This document shows positions 5,665-6,623 of a stretch of DNA of 6,623 nucleotides, one piece after another. A program made the translations under genes and the position numbers. The notes beneath the pieces were generated by a model. That model ran no database searches. It worked only from the letters and a program-made list of their open reading frames with translations, and was not told the DNA's origin. Source of the DNA: Roseburia sp. (lineage in GTDB: Bacteria > Bacillota > Clostridia > Lachnospirales > Lachnospiraceae). The stretch covers positions 1 through 6,623 of the forward strand of contig JAGAIK010000412.1 in NCBI GenBank assembly GCA_017626625.1, given 5' to 3'. Every line of letters begins with the position of its first letter. Position 1 is the first letter of the stretch.

Positions 5665-6623
5665 TTATCCTTCCGCAACTGCATACAGTGTAAATGTAGA
5701 GGACATTGCCCGGTTAAACCGCAGATAAAATTTGTAACCCTCCTCGATGGAATACAGATATTCCGTCAGCTTCAATACATTATAAATATCAAAACCCACA
5801 TCAATGGCTAATTTCGGATGCCGCCTGCGGAGAATCCCTTCACAGCCCTCTATCGCCTCTAAGACGCCTTCATAATAATTTATCTTAATGAAGGGAATCT
5901 CTTCCTCTGCATAGATTGCATCCAGACGGTCCGCATAAATGGTAACCGTTTCGCTGGTTTTTAAAATATGTTTTCCCGTCTCCACACTCGAAATCTGCTC
6001 GTTTCCGGTTTTAAATAAAAGGTCCTCCTGCCTGTTCCATGCCCCGTTTTTAGAAGTCACTGCATTGCGCACCCTCGCCTTCGCCAGATACTCATTCAGT
6101 TCCAAAAAGCTCTTATCGTCCGGCTCTAACGCAATGATTTTCCTGTAATTTCCCCCGGTTTCCTCTAAAAAGAGCCGGATGGTGTCACCGTTATAAGCGC
6201 CGATATCCAAAAACACCTCATCCTCTGCCATCTGAAAAATATCGTTGTGATAAAAGCTCATGGGATTTTTGAATACATCCAGTATGTAGGAAACATCCCC
6301 CGTCATTTTGGTGTTCAGGTAGGCAAACAGGTTCTCCACGCTCTCCTTATCTTCCAGCCTTTCACACAGCCTGCAAAATCTCTCTGCCTCCTTAGAAATT
6401 GCCTCATAGGGTACTTTCTCATACTGTTCATAATGAATGCTGAACGCGTAAAATACCTTTTTCACCTGAGGCATTTCCCTTTTTAAAACTTCCCCTTTTT
6501 CATAGTTAGAGTGCCCTAATATCACATGAAATTCCGGCAGCCGCTCCGCCAGTTTCTCCCGGTTCATCACGGGATAGCCATGAAATTCCATGGGTTCCTG
6601 TACTCCGTCCAGCAGCACACAGT
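5665..6623 (-). CDS. FkbM-family methyltransferase-like protein (N-terminus beyond the window)
   Basis: The reading frame is open to the right edge, giving about 318 visible residues; the beginning of the gene is missing. Residue numbers here count from the GTG at 6616-6618, which is unlikely to be the real start because the preceding codon (TGT, Cys) continues the frame and no ribosome binding site can be checked. The fragment opens with the end of a probable Rossmann-like N-terminal domain (FHGYPVMNREKLAERLPEFHVILG). The methyltransferase domain follows: SAM-binding motif VFLDIGAYNGDT (135-146), acidic motif IIALEPDDKSF (161-171), NGAWNRQEDLLF, IPFIKINYYEGVLEAIEGCE (241-260) and the end YKFYLRFNRAMSSTFTLYAV. 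FkbM proteins O-methylate sugars or small molecules; clostridial members often sit in surface-glycan loci. The usual IK-x-D-x-EGAE segment is altered to IKINYYEGVL, so activity is uncertain. It is a single-gene or last-gene unit ending in the hairpin at 5619-5654. Confidence 0.82.
   Translation of the reverse strand, partial: CVLLDGVQEPMEFHGYPVMNREKLAERLPEFHVILGHSNYEKGEVLKREMPQVKKVFYAFSIHYEQYEKVPYEAISKEAERFCRLCERLEDKESVENLFAYLNTKMTGDVSYILDVFKNPMSFYHNDIFQMAEDEVFLDIGAYNGDTIRLFLEETGGNYRKIIALEPDDKSFLELNEYLAKARVRNAVTSKNGAWNRQEDLLFKTGNEQISSVETGKHILKTSETVTIYADRLDAIYAEEEIPFIKINYYEGVLEAIEGCEGILRRRHPKLAIDVGFDIYNVLKLTEYLYSIEEGYKFYLRFNRAMSSTFTLYAVAEG

Noticed and set aside
6616..6618. GTG as the true start of the FkbM-family protein
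   Set aside because: The frame remains open to the window edge and the protein begins in the middle of a domain, so the gene is partial rather than starting here.
1..6623. CRISPR array, tRNA/rRNA, insertion sequence or phage genes
   Set aside because: No regularly spaced repeats, cloverleaf-type RNA sequence, transposase motif or phage protein was seen on either strand.

Overview
The window reads as a piece of a Bacillota chromosome, most likely from a gut-type clostridium (Lachnospiraceae-like). This is inferred from strong GGAGG-type ribosome binding sites, A/T-rich intergenic regions around moderately GC-rich genes, compact terminator-promoter junctions, and the protein families present (DUF3737, clostridial-type FkbM, CydDC-like exporter). 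Species cannot be named from the sequence alone. All six recognisable genes lie on the minus strand, so transcription runs from high to low coordinates. No RNA gene, insertion sequence, CRISPR array or prophage gene was seen, and no gene-free stretch exceeds about 200 bases.

Region 1 (6623-5619): the C-terminal part of a FkbM-family, SAM-dependent methyltransferase-like protein whose start lies beyond the right edge. It ends in a nearly symmetrical terminator hairpin. Region 2 (5618-4575): a monocistronic gene for a DUF3737 protein, built largely from seven in-register 19-residue repeats of beta-helix type. It has its own extended -10 promoter and a strong intrinsic terminator.

Region 3 (4561-171): a four-gene transcription unit, starting at a good extended -10 promoter placed immediately after the previous terminator. 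The order is a CydD-like ABC half-transporter, a CydC-like ABC half-transporter (ATGA overlap), a small cysteine-rich YgbA_NO ('nitrous oxide-stimulated promoter') protein after a 110-base gap, and a DUF454/YbaN membrane protein (ATGA overlap). An 11-bp palindrome covers the predicted transcription start and two identical 12-bp repeats follow it, which suggests regulated expression. Region 4 (170-1): A/T-rich DNA with a hairpin that can terminate in both directions.

The most interesting content is the four-gene unit. CydDC in E. coli exports cysteine and glutathione and supports cytochrome bd assembly and nitric oxide tolerance, and enterobacterial ygbA belongs to the NO-responsive NsrR regulon. 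No cytochrome bd genes (cydAB) are visible here. The inference is a thiol or redox-stress export module with two poorly characterised accessory proteins. This rests on family knowledge and gene order, not on direct proof.
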